A stretch of DNA of 64,000 bases from Acorus gramineus (GCA_030737835.1 CM060853.1:806001-870000), one strand, 5' to 3'; positions 37,062 through 51,291 are shown, numbered from the stretch's first letter. Notes: generated by a model not told the origin, from the letters alone. Translations and numbers: made by a program.

Positions 37062-39757
37062 TCACAAGGTGGGTAGTCAAAGAAGGAGGATAAACAAAAT
37101 TACATCTCTAACGGGGGAGGGGGTGATGTAGGATTCCCCCTTAGCAATCCAAGATGCACTGATGGCGCATTTTACAAATACCTATAAGAGAGATAGGAGG
37201 TGGAGGCCGCAATGGTATGATCAGGACTTAGGTAGACTGCCAGACAACAACTTACAAAACTTTGAGGGACTTTTCGAGGAGGAGGAGATAAAGAAGGCCA
37301 TCTTCAGGGCAAAGGCTAATAAATCTCCGGGTGCGGATGGCTTCGGATTGAGATTTTTCCAAGAATTTTGGGGGGAAGTGAAGGACGATGTGCTTGAAAT
37401 GTTCAGGGAATTCTACACTTCATCGCAAGGCATAGGCAGCATAAATTCGACCTTTTTGGTTTTGATTCCGAAGAGTGAATCGGTGGCGAGAATTGAGGAT
37501 TATAGGCCCATTAGCTTGGTGAATGGCTGCTATAAAATGTTAGCAAAGGTTCTGGCCAATAGATTGAAGGAGGTGATCGGTTCATTAGTGGAAGGGTCCC
37601 AAACTGCTTTCATCCTAGGGAGATCTCTGCAAGATGGCTTTATGACAATCCAAGAATGCATTTCAGGTGTTTGTAAGGAGAAGAGGAAAGGCATACTCAT
37701 AAAGTTGGATTTTGCTAAAGCTTGTGATAATTTTAATTGGGACTTCCTCTTTCATCTCTTGAAATGCCATGGTTTGGAGGATAATTGGATTCGAATGAAC
37801 AAGGGGTGTGTGTGCACGGCTAAGGCTTCAATGCTTATCAACGGCAAACCATGTGGGTTCTTTCATATCAATCACGGGTTGAGGCAGGGTGATCCGCTTT
37901 CTCCTCTATTGTTTGTCATTGTTGCTAACGCTTTCAACAGAATGATGTCGATGGCTAAGGAGGCGGGCTAGTTGTCTGGGCTCCAATGCCGAGTGGGAGG
38001 TAGGGCGATATCTCATATCCTTTTATGCGGATGATGCAGCAGTTTTATGTACAGCAGAGGAAAGTTCAATCAGAGTATCAAGCTGGTCTGCCAATGTTTT
38101 AGTCTCCTTTCTAGGTTGCAGATCAACTTTTCCAAGAGCTCAATTCTGGGGATAAATGTGGAGCCGATTCTACTGAGGAGCTACTCGCGGTATTCAATCC
38201 TTCCCGACCAAGCACCTGGGTCTCCCTCTCCATCTTGGGCGTCTACCAATGGCAGTGTGGTCACCTCTTCTCGAACGATTCGTCAGAAGGTTGGAGGGGT
38301 GGAAAGGAAGGCTTTTAAGTTTTGGTGGACAAATTACTCTAGCTCAAGCTGTCCTATCAAACCAGCCCATTTATTTCCTCTCTATTTTTAGGATCCCAGT
38401 GGGGTCTTGAGGAAGTTGGATGGAATTCGACGTAGGTTCCTTTGGAACGGTGGGCAGCAAGACACTCAGCAGGTTCATATGGTGCAATGGGATATTGTAT
38501 GCTCTAGTCGAAAGTCTGGTGGGCTTGGGATCTTGAACTTGGCAGACATGAACAAGGCTCTACTTTGCAAATGGCTTTGGAGATGGATGGTGTCTTCCAG
38601 CCCTCCTTGGTGTTCGATCATAAGGGAGAGGTACATGCAGGGTGCAGCCAGGCTGGAACGATTTCCTCGTGCAAACAACCGTGGAATTTCTAGGCTTTGG
38701 AGGGATATACTTAAAGCAAGAGAAGTTTTTGAGGAGGCGATTCGTTGGGTGGTCGGGCAAGGGGAGTCGATCCTATTCTGGCAAGACATATGGGTTGGGA
38801 GTTCATCGCTAACTAGCAAATTTCCTCTAATCTTTGAGATTTCCCGCTTTAAGTCGGGGAGGTTGAGCGATTTTGGATCAGCAGGGGACACTCAGGTTAT
38901 TGGGATATCAAGGTGGTGCGACCTCTCATGCAAAACGAGGTGTCCAGCTTCTTGGAGATTTTGGAAACTTTGCAAAATGTGGAGCTCACTCAAGGAGTCA
39001 AGGATGAGGCAGTTTGGATATAGAACCCTCAAAATAGTTTTACAGTTCACCGCTGCTATGAGTGGTTACACAGAGACAGGCCGGCGATGTTGGTAACCGC
39101 TCTCAAACATAAACAGATATGGGATTGCAAAGCTCCTCTTAAAGTGAAAGTTTTCACTTGGTCGGTGTATTTGGGGCGTATCCTTACAAAGACTTACCAA
39201 GCCCATTGGGCTCCCAATGCGGATCAGCTTTGTCCTCTATGTGGGGAGGTAGAGGAGATTGTGGTTCATCTTATGTTTCTGTGCCCTATGGTGAGGACAG
39301 TTTGGGAGTGGGCAAGGGCAACCACCAGTCTAAATGGAGCGTGGTCTTCACTGGAGGACTTATGGCAGGCAGGAAAGCGCCTTAAGGCGGTTGGGGTTCG
39401 CACCAATAGAGCAAAGATTTCCCAATCTTTTTAGTCTGGCGGTCTTTTGGTCCATATGGCTCACTTGCAATAAAGCTCTATTTCAAGGGGTGTCGCCTGA
39501 CGCAGAGAGCATATGGGAAACGGCGGTTAGATTCATCATAGACTAGGGCCTTTTCTATGCGGGAGCCTCTCAGGTGTCGTTCATGGGGGACAAATTCCTC
39601 ATACAGGAGTAGTCATCGCTTTGTTCGGTCCTTGTTTGTGTCACTGGACGAAGACTCCAGGATTTATTTTCAGCTCTATGTAATTTCTTTGCTTGGGCAC
39701 TCTTTCTTTTAATAGAAGGTAGTTGCCTACCATAAATTTCAAAAAAAAAAATATTAA
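37062..39757 (+). mobile_element. 5'-truncated L1-type LINE, reverse transcriptase broken
   Basis: Coding similarity starts at about 37062 (HKVGSQRRRINKI). A 269-codon ORF (37162-37971) carries reverse-transcriptase motifs: KANKSPGADGFG, FLVLIPKSESVARIEDYRPISL, KLDFAKACDNFNWDF and HGLRQGDPLSPLLFV. The YADD box (FYADDAAVLC, near 38020-38050) is in another frame. Then RKSGGLGILNLADMNKALLCKWLWR (near 38510-38590) and a zf-RVT zinc-finger region (KVKVFTWSVYLGRI ... LCPLCGEVEEIVVHLMFLCP, 39130-39290). It ends with TTTAATAGAAGG and an A tail at about 39747-39757. A stop at 37129 and at least three frameshifts make it inactive. A target duplication was not found; the left junction lies in the T-run of the array unit. 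Confidence 0.88.
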
Positions 39758-40303
39758 CTCAATTTATATGATAATAATATAATAATGAATATATAATTAA
39801 CTAAATTAATATCACTTATTTGTTTTTCAAATTTTAACATATAAATAATTAATATAATATAATATAATATTATTAAATTTAGCAAAAAAAAATTCAAACT
39901 AAATTGGGGATCTATTTAACCCGCTCAAGGAAAACAACAAGAAGAAAGTAGAATACATAAAAAGAGAAATAAGAAAGTTGATAAGATACTAGAAAATGCT
40001 AATACTCTGGTAAATCATCATTGAATTTATTTCAATTTCAATGTGCTTTCAGTTAATCTATGAATAATTATTATGTGAGTTATTTAAATTATGAAGTTTT
40101 TAAATTTTTAGTGGCATGACTTGCTATAATGTAAAGTAATACACTTTAAATTAATTAATATGAAATAATTAATTAAAATAAATGCGTAATAAGTTAATCA
40201 ATATTAGACTCATTTTGAAGGTCTTGACGAGATCTTTCCAATGATATAATTTTTATAAATAAATAAGTGGTAGATTTAAACTTAACTTAAATACAGTTAA
40301 TAA
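39758..40303. other. AT-rich intergenic sequence
   Basis: No gene, no clear repeat apart from short TAATA runs. Confidence 0.5.
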
Positions 40304-43300
40304 TTAAATTTACAGTGCTGCTACCCAGGCCCCAAAAATTAGGCCCATTGTTGAGCCCCAATAGGTGGCATAATCCAATTGGTCCAATGTTTGACTTTTT
40401 CTAACCACCAAAAGGCCAATTACACAACTACCCTTATCATTAATATCCTCATTAAAATAGTAACCGAATCCCACAAATTGGGGCACCATTAATTCCTCTC
40501 CCCAAAGTAACCGAATTCCACAAATGGGGGCACCATTAATTCCTCTCCCCAATAAAATTTGAATGTTAGGGTTCCGATTTGGGCAAAGCCATATGAATGA
40601 AAAAAAAAAAAAAAAAATTAGGCGATCAAGATTTCAATCCATCTGATTCTCTTCCCCAACAAACCGTTAACAATGGCGAATAAAAAAGGATAGATTTCTT
40701 CTGCCAATCGAAACTTAACTGTCATTTTGTATTTGTTTTTTTTTTTTTTTGACAAAAAAAAAAAAAACAGGTCATTTGTATCTGATAAAAAAGTCACATT
40801 TTTTTTTTTTTGCACTTCTTGCAAATGTGGAATCCAATCAAGAAACTGTCTCAGTTGTGAAATTTTTCCTTCCGTGTATCTGAATTTCTTCCGTTAATAC
40901 CGTGTATCTGAAATTCGGCAGTGTATCTAGATTAATTTTTTGCACTTCTTGCAAATGTGAAATCCAATCAAGAAACTGTCTCAGTTGTTGAATTTTCCCT
41001 TCTGTGCATCTGAATTTCTTCTGTTAATACTGTGTATCTGAAATTCGACAGTGTATCTTGATTTGGGAAATCACAAATGTTTTATGTTTTCCTGTGCACA
41101 CCATTCATATTCTGCTTCGAATGATGCAATTAGCCTGTAATATCAGATACTTGTATCTGAAAATCATTTTAAGATACAGTGCTGTATCTTAAAACCAAAC
41201 AAAAACCATGTGGATTTTGAATTACCAAACATGTTAATTAGCAGTACATATATTTTAAAAAAAGTCCTTCAAGCCTTTATATATATATATATATGACAAT
41301 TAGAAATTAAATATGAATCAGATAAACTTTAATCAATTCCATGGAGAAATAAAATGTCAAACTTCAAATTGTGCTTGAAACAGGTTTTAAGATACACATT
41401 TCACATTCAGACACACCTCAATAGTTATTATCTACTATGCTGGAGAAGCAGCCAATTATATTTGATTCATTTTTTGAGTTAAGGTATACCTAATAAAAAG
41501 TCTCACATACACATCACAATAGACATACATTCCACATACAATTTGACATTGATTTGCATTTCACATAGATGTCTAATACAAATTTCAGATACACCATCAA
41601 ATTCAGATACATCTATCACTGTATCAAATACAATGTTATCTCGTCCACATTTTGCTGATCAGCCAAATCAATCACTTCCTTTGGTAAACTGGTTTCCATT
41701 TCACATGAATCGTAGATGTCTTCCAAATAATTTGATTCTTAAAATGTGTCTTCCATATAATCCTCCTTACTGCCTGTTGAAAAATAGAAAAGAAGTCACA
41801 TGTTATAAAATTAACATTAAGATACAGTGTTGTATCTTAAAACCAATACATACCATATGAATTTTGAATTATCGGACATGTTATTTAGCAGTACATATTT
41901 TCAAATAAAGTCCTTCAAACCTTTATATGTATATACGTATATGACAATTAGCAATTAAATATTGATCAAGTACACATTAATCAATTCCATAGAAATAAAA
42001 TGTCAAAAATTCATTTTAAGATACAGTGCTGTATCTTAAAACCAAACAAAAACCATGTGGATTTTGAATTACCAAACATGTTAATTCCTTTGGTAAACTG
42101 GTTTCCATTTCACATGAATCGTAGATGTCTTCCAAATAATTTGATTATTCAAATGTGTCATCCATATAATCCTCCTCACTGCCTGTTGAAAAATAGAAAA
42201 GAAGTCACATGTTATAAAATTAGAATTAAGATACAGTGCTGTATCTTAAAACCAATACAAACCATATGGATTTTGAATTACCGGACATGTTATTTAGCAG
42301 TACATATTTTCAAATAAAGTCCTTCAAACCTTTATATGTATATACGTATATGACAATTAGCAATTAAATATTGATCAAGTACACATTAATCAATTTCATA
42401 GAAATAAAATGTCAAAAATTCATTTTAAGATACAATGCTGTATCTTAAAACCAAACAAAAACCATGTGGATTTTGAATTACCAAACATGTTAATTCCTTT
42501 GGTAAACTGGTTTCCATTTCACATGAATCGTAGATGTCTTCCAAATAATTTGATTATTCAAATGTGTCATCCATATAATCCTCCTCACTGCCTGTTGAAA
42601 AATAGAAAAGAAGTCACATGTTATAAAATTAAAATTAAGATACAGTGCTGTATCTTAAAACCAATACAAACCATATGGATTTTGAATTACCGGACATGTT
42701 ATTTAGCAATACATATTTTCAAATAAAGTCCTTCAAACCTTTATATGTATATACGTATATGACAATTAGCAATTAAATATTGATCAAGTACACATTAATC
42801 AATTCCATAGAAACAAAATGTCAAAAATTCATTTTAAGATACAGTGCTGTATCTTAAAACCAAACAAAAACCATGTGGATTTTGAATTACCAAACAAGTT
42901 AATTAGCAATACATATACTTTAAAAAAAGTCTTTGAAGCCTTTATATATATATATATATGTATGTATGACAATTAGCAATTAAATATGAATCAGATAAAC
43001 ATTAATCAATTCCATGGAGAAATAAAATGTTAAACTTCAAATTATGCTTGAAAATAAAATCAAGATACACGTGTATCTGGAAATGAACCGTGCAATTCAA
43101 ATAACCTCCACAGATCCAACTGAAAAAAAAAATTGATTTCGATGTTTGTTTTCACTTCCACCATTAAATCTAGATCTAAAATAAATGTACAGAACAGTTA
43201 AAAAATCATATCAATGTGAATTATTCAGATCTAAAACAGTCTAACATGAATGGATCGCCATTGTTTCCACCACAACCGTGTAAAAATCTTAGTCTCAACC

Positions 43301-43752
43301 GATCAAAATAAAAAAAAAATTACGATGCTTGTTTTTATTTTCACAAATAAAACTGGATCTAAAAAGTCTAAATCGTCAATTTTTTGGGGGTTCCGATTGA
43401 CCTAACCTGAATGTTTGCACCACAAACAGATCGCACAAAAACAAAGACGAGTTTCCTTTTTGTCTTCTCTTCTCCGCCGATCATATATGAATTTGATGTT
43501 TGATTTTTGTTTTCGTTACGAGAGAACAATCGGAAAAATAAAAAAACTCGTTGTGAGAGAGAAGAAATGATTTCCAAATCATAACTAATCCCATAATTAT
43601 CGGACCGGTTATGGAATCTTCATTTATGGAAATCAATGAAGAGCTTGATTGTAGGGGGGGGTTTTAAATATAGAAAATTCACACTTGCCACCTCATGGGG
43701 CTTAGTATGGGGTCTACCAATTGGGGCCCAAGAATCATTATTGTTAAATTTA
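40304..43752. mobile_element. Mutator-like TIR element E3 with perfect 9-bp TSD and tandem array
   Basis: Target duplication TTAAATTTA at 40304-40312 and 43744-43752 brackets a 3,431-bp element (40313-43743). Both tips start CA and reach the motif GGCCCC after 15-17 bp; the TIR continues TAGGCCCATTGTTGAGCCCC and ends in the AGGTGGCA box (about 55 bp, imperfect). A 9-bp TSD is the Mutator-superfamily signature. There is no transposase. The interior has a ~137-bp duplication (40795-41070, GTGTATCTGAAATTCG) and a 409-bp tandem array. This element fixes the classification of E1, E2 and E4, which share its termini. Confidence 0.82.
41590..42900. repeat. 409-bp tandem array inside E3
   Basis: CCTTTGGTAAACTGG begins near 41679, 42088 and 42497, i.e. 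a 409-bp period. Each unit holds two copies of a near-perfect palindrome, TTTTAAGATACAG-TG-CTGTATCTTAAAA, spaced 195 and 214 bp apart (near 41817, 42012, 42226, 42421, 42636, 42831; a further copy at 41169). The repeated 105-codon ORFs here are by-products of the array. Confidence 0.85.
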
Positions 43753-44228
43753 TGGTGAAGGATATAAGTGGAATAAGGAAAGATTGTATGCATTGGGGGA
43801 GGGTATTTAAGAAATTTTTAATAAAGTGATTCAGTGAATAGTGAAATGGAGGTCACCGATTTCAGCTGCATATTTGCAGCTCAAACATCCCAACCTCTAT
43901 TTTGCAGTCTCAAATAGAGACCGGTGGGAGCCTCCCGAGATACAAAACGGAGATTTGCATCCCGGTTGGAGATGCTCTAAGAGGGCAATGATTTTAACCC
44001 CTTTTTCTTCTTTTTTTTTTTGTTGGACACTGGTATTCTTAAATTTTGGACACTGGTATTCTTAACATTTTCTTAAATTTTATTATGTAATGTATATGTT
44101 TACTGAATGAAAGCATTCTTTTTATATTAACTAAATATTTTTGACAATAAGCTATTTTACAGCTTATTTAACAAATGACAACCGATGTTTATTTTCTGTT
44201 GTTTAAGATTTATAATAACCGTTAAGAC
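43753..44228. other. Intergenic with a MITE-like end
   Basis: 43840-43990 ends in GTTGGAGATGCTCTAAGAG, the inverse of the AGAGCATCTCCAAC terminus seen in the 36-kb array, so a related fold-back fragment is present. The remainder is AT-rich without genes. Confidence 0.45.
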
Positions 44229-47200
44229 TGTGTCACTTTTTAAAGGTCAAATATCATGTTTTATTTATTTTTAATAATTTATTCATTCAGTTTCAAAATC
44301 TTACTGCATATTTGTTTTCTTGGTACTAACATTGGCCTAGCTACCTATAAATTTTCGTCGCATTCTGACATCTTTGTAGAAGTTATGCAATTTCAATTGG
44401 TATTTGGATTTAATTTTGTTAATGCCCAAGATGAAGTAGTTTAAATATGATTTTATTATGGGATATTCAATTTTGAGTTAGCTTCCATACAAAAGTGGAA
44501 TTAGATCATCGGGATTCATGTAGCAAAAGTTATTAGTGTTTTTCCAGTTATACCCTGGGGATGAGAAATGCCTGGCAGCAGCCCTGTTCGGTGTTTAGCT
44601 CATATTTTGGAATAGTGGGAGGGGTTATTTGATCTTGGCATAAACACAAAAGTTGTGGATAATCTTCTTGGCTTTCCAATGGATTTTGAATTTCATAATT
44701 CGGAGCTAGATTGTAGAAGTTATGGCTGTTTTACCAAAGGCTGTCCAGAATTTTAAAGCAGGGGCAGGATTGTCTCTTCGCCTCCCTCTCAACACCTATC
44801 AAATGGTGGTGCTGGCACTTAAAAGGGGGGGTTTTTGCTGGGTCTCCAGCAGCAAATCTGAGAGAGAGAAGAGAAGAGGAGAAGAGAAGAAGGAGAGAAA
44901 GACTAGGTGAGAATGCTTGATTTTGTTTGGGTGCCTTGTGAGGCTTAATCTCTCTCCCTCTCTTTCTCTTTTAAGCTCTCTCATTTTCCCTAATTTGTAT
45001 GTCCATCTAGCCAAGGATGTGAAGAGGTGGAGGATTGGAAGAGTTGGTGTGTTGGAGGATGAAATATGTGTGCTTGTGAGCCTCCACACCTCCTTTTCTT
45101 TCCCCCTCTCTTGGTGAGTTTTCTTTCCCTCCTTGTATGATTTTTCTTGTGTTTTTGAATGTTATTGTAGGCATGCAATGTAGGTGTTTGTGTTTATGCT
45201 TCAATGAAGTATGAATTCTTTTATCTAGTGCTTTGGGTGGTCAGCAAAAATGCTCAGGTGGTGTTGTATTTGTTTTTTCCCCATTTTTGTTGTTGGGGGT
45301 GTTGTGTCATAGTAAGGCAGATTTCTGTCTTGTGAAGATCCTTATGAAATTAGTACTTAAAGGCATATTATGAGCATTATGTATCATGTGATATGATCAT
45401 CTATGTGTCTAGATGCTATATATGAAATTTGGTGTCATTATGATAACTGTGTTGTAAGTTAGAACCTGTTTTGCGTGGACTATCCAGATTCGCACGGGAA
45501 ATGACCAATTTCTGAAAATATTTTATTTCGGGAACGTAGAGGTTAAATCAGGTTATGATGTCTCATGGATTATGATGCCAACATATCATAGAATGTGTAT
45601 GATTTATGTCAAAATTTGTGGATCTGTATTTGGTGCCGTGGAGACCAAAGTTTAGGGCTGGTTGTAGTAGATGTACCAGTTTTGCATGATTGTGTGTGAA
45701 AGAGTCATTATGCATGTTGTGGGCAATATCAGGAGTTGTCTTCATGAAGTTGGCTTGTATATGTGCCAGGATGCTTTATATTTAATTGAGCATCATTGGT
45801 TGTGTCTTGCAGATCTCGTAGACCGGACGCGCAACAATCCAAGTATCTGTGAGTGGTTTGACCAATTCACTAGTATTGTAAAACTTGACACATAGTTATA
45901 TAATTGTTATTATTGCACATGGAAGAATTATACCCATATGAACCAAGGGAGATGAGCGTACGTGCACGCAATTAGTCATGAATTGCATGCTTACGGTATA
46001 GGTGTATGATTCACACCCTCCAGAAATTGATATGCATCGGTAGTTATTGTTCATGCTATTAGTGTAGGTCCTTTGAACTTTACCGAGCATGTCTTAGTCC
46101 CCTTCCATATGTTGCGATCTAATCTATGAGATGCAATAGCTTCCTTGAATAAGTGGTCCGACCCATGCAATAGAAATAATATATAGCATGCGTGTTAGGC
46201 ACTCTAGCATATTTTATGCAATGTAATGGTACTATAGAGAACTTATTTAGCCTCTATTGCTAGTATATGATGATGGATGTGTTATGTAGGATTAAATACC
46301 ATATTTTAGGGATCATTTGCACATACTTATTGATATGATCCTTTGAGTTAGTTATAACTCTTGCCTCTACTTGTCCTTTACACCATGTTTACAAGATTGG
46401 TGGGTACTTAATTATCTCATGTTCGTGATAATAACTTAATAACCCTGTTTATTGAGGATAGATGTGTGTATGATAAGTTTTTAAGGTCATAATTGATATT
46501 AGTAAGTGTGGATAAGAAGTTGTTTCTCTCGCGTCCTCCTGATGCACCTGTTGGGAATTCTGATGGATTCCAAGTAGCTAGTTATAGAGTATGGTACATG
46601 TTAATCAATGTGATTTCCCGCGAGTGTGGAGTGTATCACCCCGGCGTCATCGTGCGTTGAAGCTACCCAGCGTCGGAGTTACCCTGTGAGGTGCACCCGT
46701 GATTGGTATCATCCTGGACAGGCTGTTAGGGAGAGGACTACCGGATGATGTGGGGTGACTGTGGATATTATCTGGAATGCATGCTAATAAATGGATTATG
46801 TTGCATACCATTTTATACTATTTTTATCTCATTCTATGTGAATTTCTTGAAGTCTTTAGTGAGTTATATCTGTGATTTTTCTTAGTTATATATATATACA
46901 CACTTGATATTTCAATGGTTTAGGTTCCACTATTATCTTATGCATATTGTGAAACTGTGTGAATGATTTAGGACTTAATTATGCATAGTTAGTTCTTGAC
47001 TTCTTTCTTATTTGGGCATATGGTTCATGTATCCCCTTATGTTATAGAATTTCTCATTTCATTTATGCTAGCTTATTAGTAGGCCTATGTTGGATTGTAT
47101 AAAGTGTGTATTTACATGGTTTAGTCATAGGTTATTTGGACGTGTGGTCCAGGCATCTCTTTTGTGATAGAACTTCTCTTGTAATAATTGCGTGTATGTT

Positions 47201-48937
47201 TAATTAGTCAGGCCTAATTGTGATAGGTAGAGGTGTGATCCGTGGTCAAGATCATACTTTGTTTTATTATACCAATGCAGTAGTTTATCTGCCCTGCATC
47301 CATGCGATGCTCTAGTGAGAATTCGGAAGAATTCATTATTGTATCGGTGTTTGGTAACAGATAGCTAAGATAGTATGCTTGGCCTATCTGTAATAGGTGC
47401 GTGCATGACCTGCCTTTAAGATCATGCTTTGTTATTGTTGAGTGCTAGTACTTCACTATTTCCCTGCATCCGAGTGATGCATTTCTATGGGAATTCAAGG
47501 GAATTCAATTGCATCGGTATTTGCCAACCGATAGTAGTTAATCCGTGAGGATCATATTGGGAGCATGGAATGCTTCTCCCCTACCTCGTATCCATGTTGA
47601 AGTGACCTGGTGTTGAAGCTATTCTGGATTTTATCACCACATCGTAGGACGCCCAATGTGCATTTCGATACCATTTCGGCGTCAGACCTACCATGGATGG
47701 TTGTCAGGAAGAGGGCTACCTGGGAGAGGGCTACCGGAAGGTTAAGGGAGTTAGCGGATTGTTTTCTGTTTTCAATAGTCCCATGTCACCCCTAGGGGTG
47801 AAGGTGAGGATGAGGTTTGAGTATTCCCTCTCGTATCATCGTGCATCGAAGTTGCCGAGCGTCGAAGCTATCCTGGATGGTGCCACCACATCATAGGAGG
47901 CTCAATGTGTATTTCAATACCCTTGTGGTTTCACATCTATTGTGGAAGGCCACCAGAGAGAGGACTACTGGATGATATCGTGAGTGTGAAATATTATTTC
48001 CCTACATCATCGTGCATTGAAGCTACCCGGTGTCGAATTTGTCTTGCGTTGTGCCACCGTATCATTGGGAATGCCTAGAGTATGATGTAACTACCATACA
48101 AGGTTCAAGTACCAACCACGGGTGATGCCATATCGTTGGGAATGCCCAGAGTATGATGCTACTATCGTACGAGGCCCAAGTACCAACCATAGATGGCCGC
48201 CAGGAAGAGAACTACCCGGGAGAGGACTACCAGATGATGTGAGGCATCATAATGTATTATACATCGATGCGGATAATGTGTTATACTAGTTTGTGATACT
48301 ACACGTTACTGTTAATAGATTAGTTGTTTCCCAAATGTCCCCCTCCCCCTTCTGGGGTGAGGTTGAGGTGAGGTCAAGTCTCCACGTAACATTTACATCT
48401 GTTGGGTTCTCCCTTCCATTTCTTTTCCTTGGAAGGAAGAATGCACTAAAATTATATTATTATTGTAGAGATTGAATTCTTGCCACTCACTGAACTTGTA
48501 GCTCACCCCCTCATGTATTGTTTATCCACCAGGGACTGGGTTGGAGTGGAGTTAGAGCATCTCTCTGGCGTGGTTCGTGCGTGGAGTGTTCCACCTTTCG
48601 GTTGACGAGTGCGAGGCTGTCAGCAATCCTATTTTCTATTGTATGAATTAGTACTCGTGCGTGTTGCACATATGGTTGTATTTGGACTAAACTTGGACTC
48701 TCACAGGACAGTGATTGTGTATTCGGGTCTGTAATAATGTTTTTGATTTACAGACTTATTTATATTTTACACTTCCGCATTTTTAGTTAGTTATCGCTTC
48801 CTTGTTGCCTTGTTATTTATGCGATCCTGTTGGTTGTTGTTTCATTCTCAATTGGAGTCATTATTGACCTATTGTGTATGACTCCTGATATTGTATTATT
48901 GGTATGGTCTCAGGGACAGCCGCTCCGGGGCGTAACA
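44229..48937 (+). mobile_element. Long LTR (family B, copy B2)
   Basis: Ends CTCCGGGGCGTAACA at 48937. The start is taken as TGTGTCACTTTTTAAAGG at 44229 by similarity to A2/A3 starts (TGTGTCACTTTT), but no exact TSD is seen (AAGAC before, AAACT after), so the left limit is approximate. Homology to B1 is clear: 44880-45120 with 5920-6200, and 45320-45560 with 6330-6560. Donor TTG|GTGAGT (intron 45114-45812), 36-nt block 45813-45848 (open frame LVDRTRNNPSI), GTGAGT at 45849, last acceptor CCAG ending 48532. The second half has several degenerate copies of a CATCGTGCRTYGAAG unit (46650-48070). No protein domain. Confidence 0.75.
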
Positions 48938-49677
48938 AAACTATGTCTACTGTTTATCTATGTTTTTTTAGTGAGTTACAAGAAGGAGTTCAGATTCAGT
49001 GAAGACTGGCTTATGTCAGTCATGTTAGTACCGAACTGCACAGCCTATTATTCGGACTACACAGCCTATAAATCGAACTGCACAATCAATTGTTGAGTAC
49101 ATGTTCACTCTCCTACTAGATACTGATGGTACTTTGGAATCCATATTTTATCCAATAGCTGACTGAATCTAATAAGAGAGTTGAATATATACCCAATAAT
49201 TGATATTGTGCAATTCAATTTATAGGTTGTGTATTTAGATTAATGGACTGTACAGTTCGATAATGGCAGGATTGACCGAAGCCAGTCCTGACTGTATTAT
49301 GACTCATGGTACAAGCAGTTTGATTAAAAGAGAAAATTTTTGTATGGTTCAAATCGATTTATGTGTTTGTGCATGCAAGGTAGCAAATTTTTTTTTTTAA
49401 TAATTAAGTGCTGTTAAACAATTTTTTTGGGGGGGCCCTATTGCAGTTTTATATGCGTCGATAAAAAAAAGTGCTATTACAAACAATTTTTTTTCTCATA
49501 TACTCATGTTAACGAGGTATATGCTTCGATAGAAATTTTTTATATTTTTTTTTAAAATGCATGCATGCATGTAATTCAGTGGAGTGTATGTTTCATTTTT
49601 TATAAAAGCATGTATCTGATTAGATGAGATCTATTGTTTTTAGAAAAATAAAAGAATGTAGACTAGAATTGGGGCTG
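48938..49677. other. Intergenic, dispersed repeat
   Basis: 49380-49640 is a T-rich repeat with ATGTTAACGAGGTATATGC and GCATGTATCTGATTAGATG, also at 15400-15540 and 56730-56910. It contains inverted ATATGCTTCGAT / AAAGCATGTATC pieces. No gene. Confidence 0.45.
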
Positions 49678-51291
49678 CTTAGAAAACAGTTCTGCTAAGC
49701 AGACCCCATTATATAAGCCACACTTATAGGCTCGATGAGGTGTTAAATTTTTATTGGTTGTCTAGTTGACCTTTACAAAATGGCAAAAAAGCAAAGTAGA
49801 GAACTACCCCTATTTAAATCACACCTTAGCATGCCAAATCCCTCCATTTTCATTTACGGTTTTCCCTCCCGAAACACATCCAAAAATTTCTAACCGTATT
49901 TTTTTAAAATTCAACAAATTAAAAAAATCATTCTGGCTGACCTGCTCATCTTCGGCGAACGGCGTCACCACCCCTAGATTCCTTTTTTCGTTCTCTATCA
50001 TATGAGAGGTGGTTCTTTTCAGTCCTCCTCCAGATTCCACCTTTTTCGACCTTCATATCCACTTTTTGATTAATGTAATTGACTTTTAACAAAACACTAA
50101 GATCAGATAAAAAAAATCGGTTACATTTTGTGAATATAACTTAGTTTTAAAATATACTGCACAAATAGTTCAGTTAACTGACTTTTATTATTTTAGACAT
50201 GTACACATCATTTATATTTCAAAAATGTAACTGGCTTACAAAATATAATGCATAATGTTCATATTAGTTTGAAAATGTAACACAACCATATGTCAATATA
50301 ACATCAAAACTCTATAAAAGTCCTTCAAAAAACATATTTAACATCAAACACCATATTCAAATAAAAAATTGTAAACAAAAGCCAGATCAAAGGCTGTTAT
50401 ATTTAATATCAAACAACAAATTCAAAACAAATTGTAACAAATGCAAAAACAAACAATAACAAAGGTCATACCTGAATCGACAGACATTGAAAACGATAGC
50501 CAAATCGATCAATTGCACAAAAATGTTAGTTACATTTGTGAATGTAACTAACTTTTACAACATATTCATATAGCAAAGCAGTTACATTCATATAACATAT
50601 TTATATTCACATTTAATTCCACATTCATATTGCAAATAACTTATATGCATTAACATATTCATATAACCTCGATCCACCAAAAAATGTTAGTAGTTTGGAA
50701 TGTAGCTATCATTTAAAAAATAATGCATATAAATCTAATGAAAATATGAATATGTAACTGACATTTAAATATTAAACAACAACATTCCATATTCAAATTT
50801 CAACATCAAATGTTAAATAACTGATATGCCGTATAGAAATCATGTTTGACATAAAAAAAACCCAGAATTAACATAAAAATAAAACAATTGAAAAAACATC
50901 ATTAAACAAACACCACACCTGAATTTGTAGACTTTTCAATGGTAGCCAACTTGATCAATTCTTTTTTTCAATCAAATAAGACACTTAAAAAGATGTCAAA
51001 AATATCAAATCCAATGTTCACCAGACTCTACATAAAAAAAATTCTCAAATTTTACCATGACAATGAAGCAGATGATTCAATTATGAAAACATTATTTAAT
51101 TGTGATGAGTCAAAAAAGAGAAAAAAAAAACACAATTGAATGCCCAACCCCTTAACCGTCCACCATTAATTACGTTGAGAAGTTACCAAAACTCACTTAG
51201 GGGTATAATCGATAATCCAATCTATGCCACCTCATGGAGCTTACAAGGGGCCCATGAAATGGGGCTTGTGAATCATTTTTCGCTTACAAAA
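49678..51291. mobile_element. Mutator-like non-autonomous TIR element E2
   Basis: Near-complete sister of E1. Left end CAGTTCTGCTAAGCAGACCCC at 49687; right end at about 51282. Flanks CTTAGAAAA (49678-49686) and CTTACAAAA (51283-51291) make a 9-bp target duplication with one mismatch. The interior has recurring AATGTAACT words and no coding sequence. E2 shows what E1 looked like before LTRs B3 and B1 entered it. Confidence 0.78.

Noticed and set aside
42000-42726. Two nearly identical 105-codon ORFs
   Set aside because: They are copies of the 409-bp tandem unit in E3, Lys/Asn/Ile-rich, without recognisable domain.
44722-45117. Short ORFs around the B2 leader as small genes
   Set aside because: They overlap the splice-donor region of a repeated LTR and are not conserved in B1 or B3.
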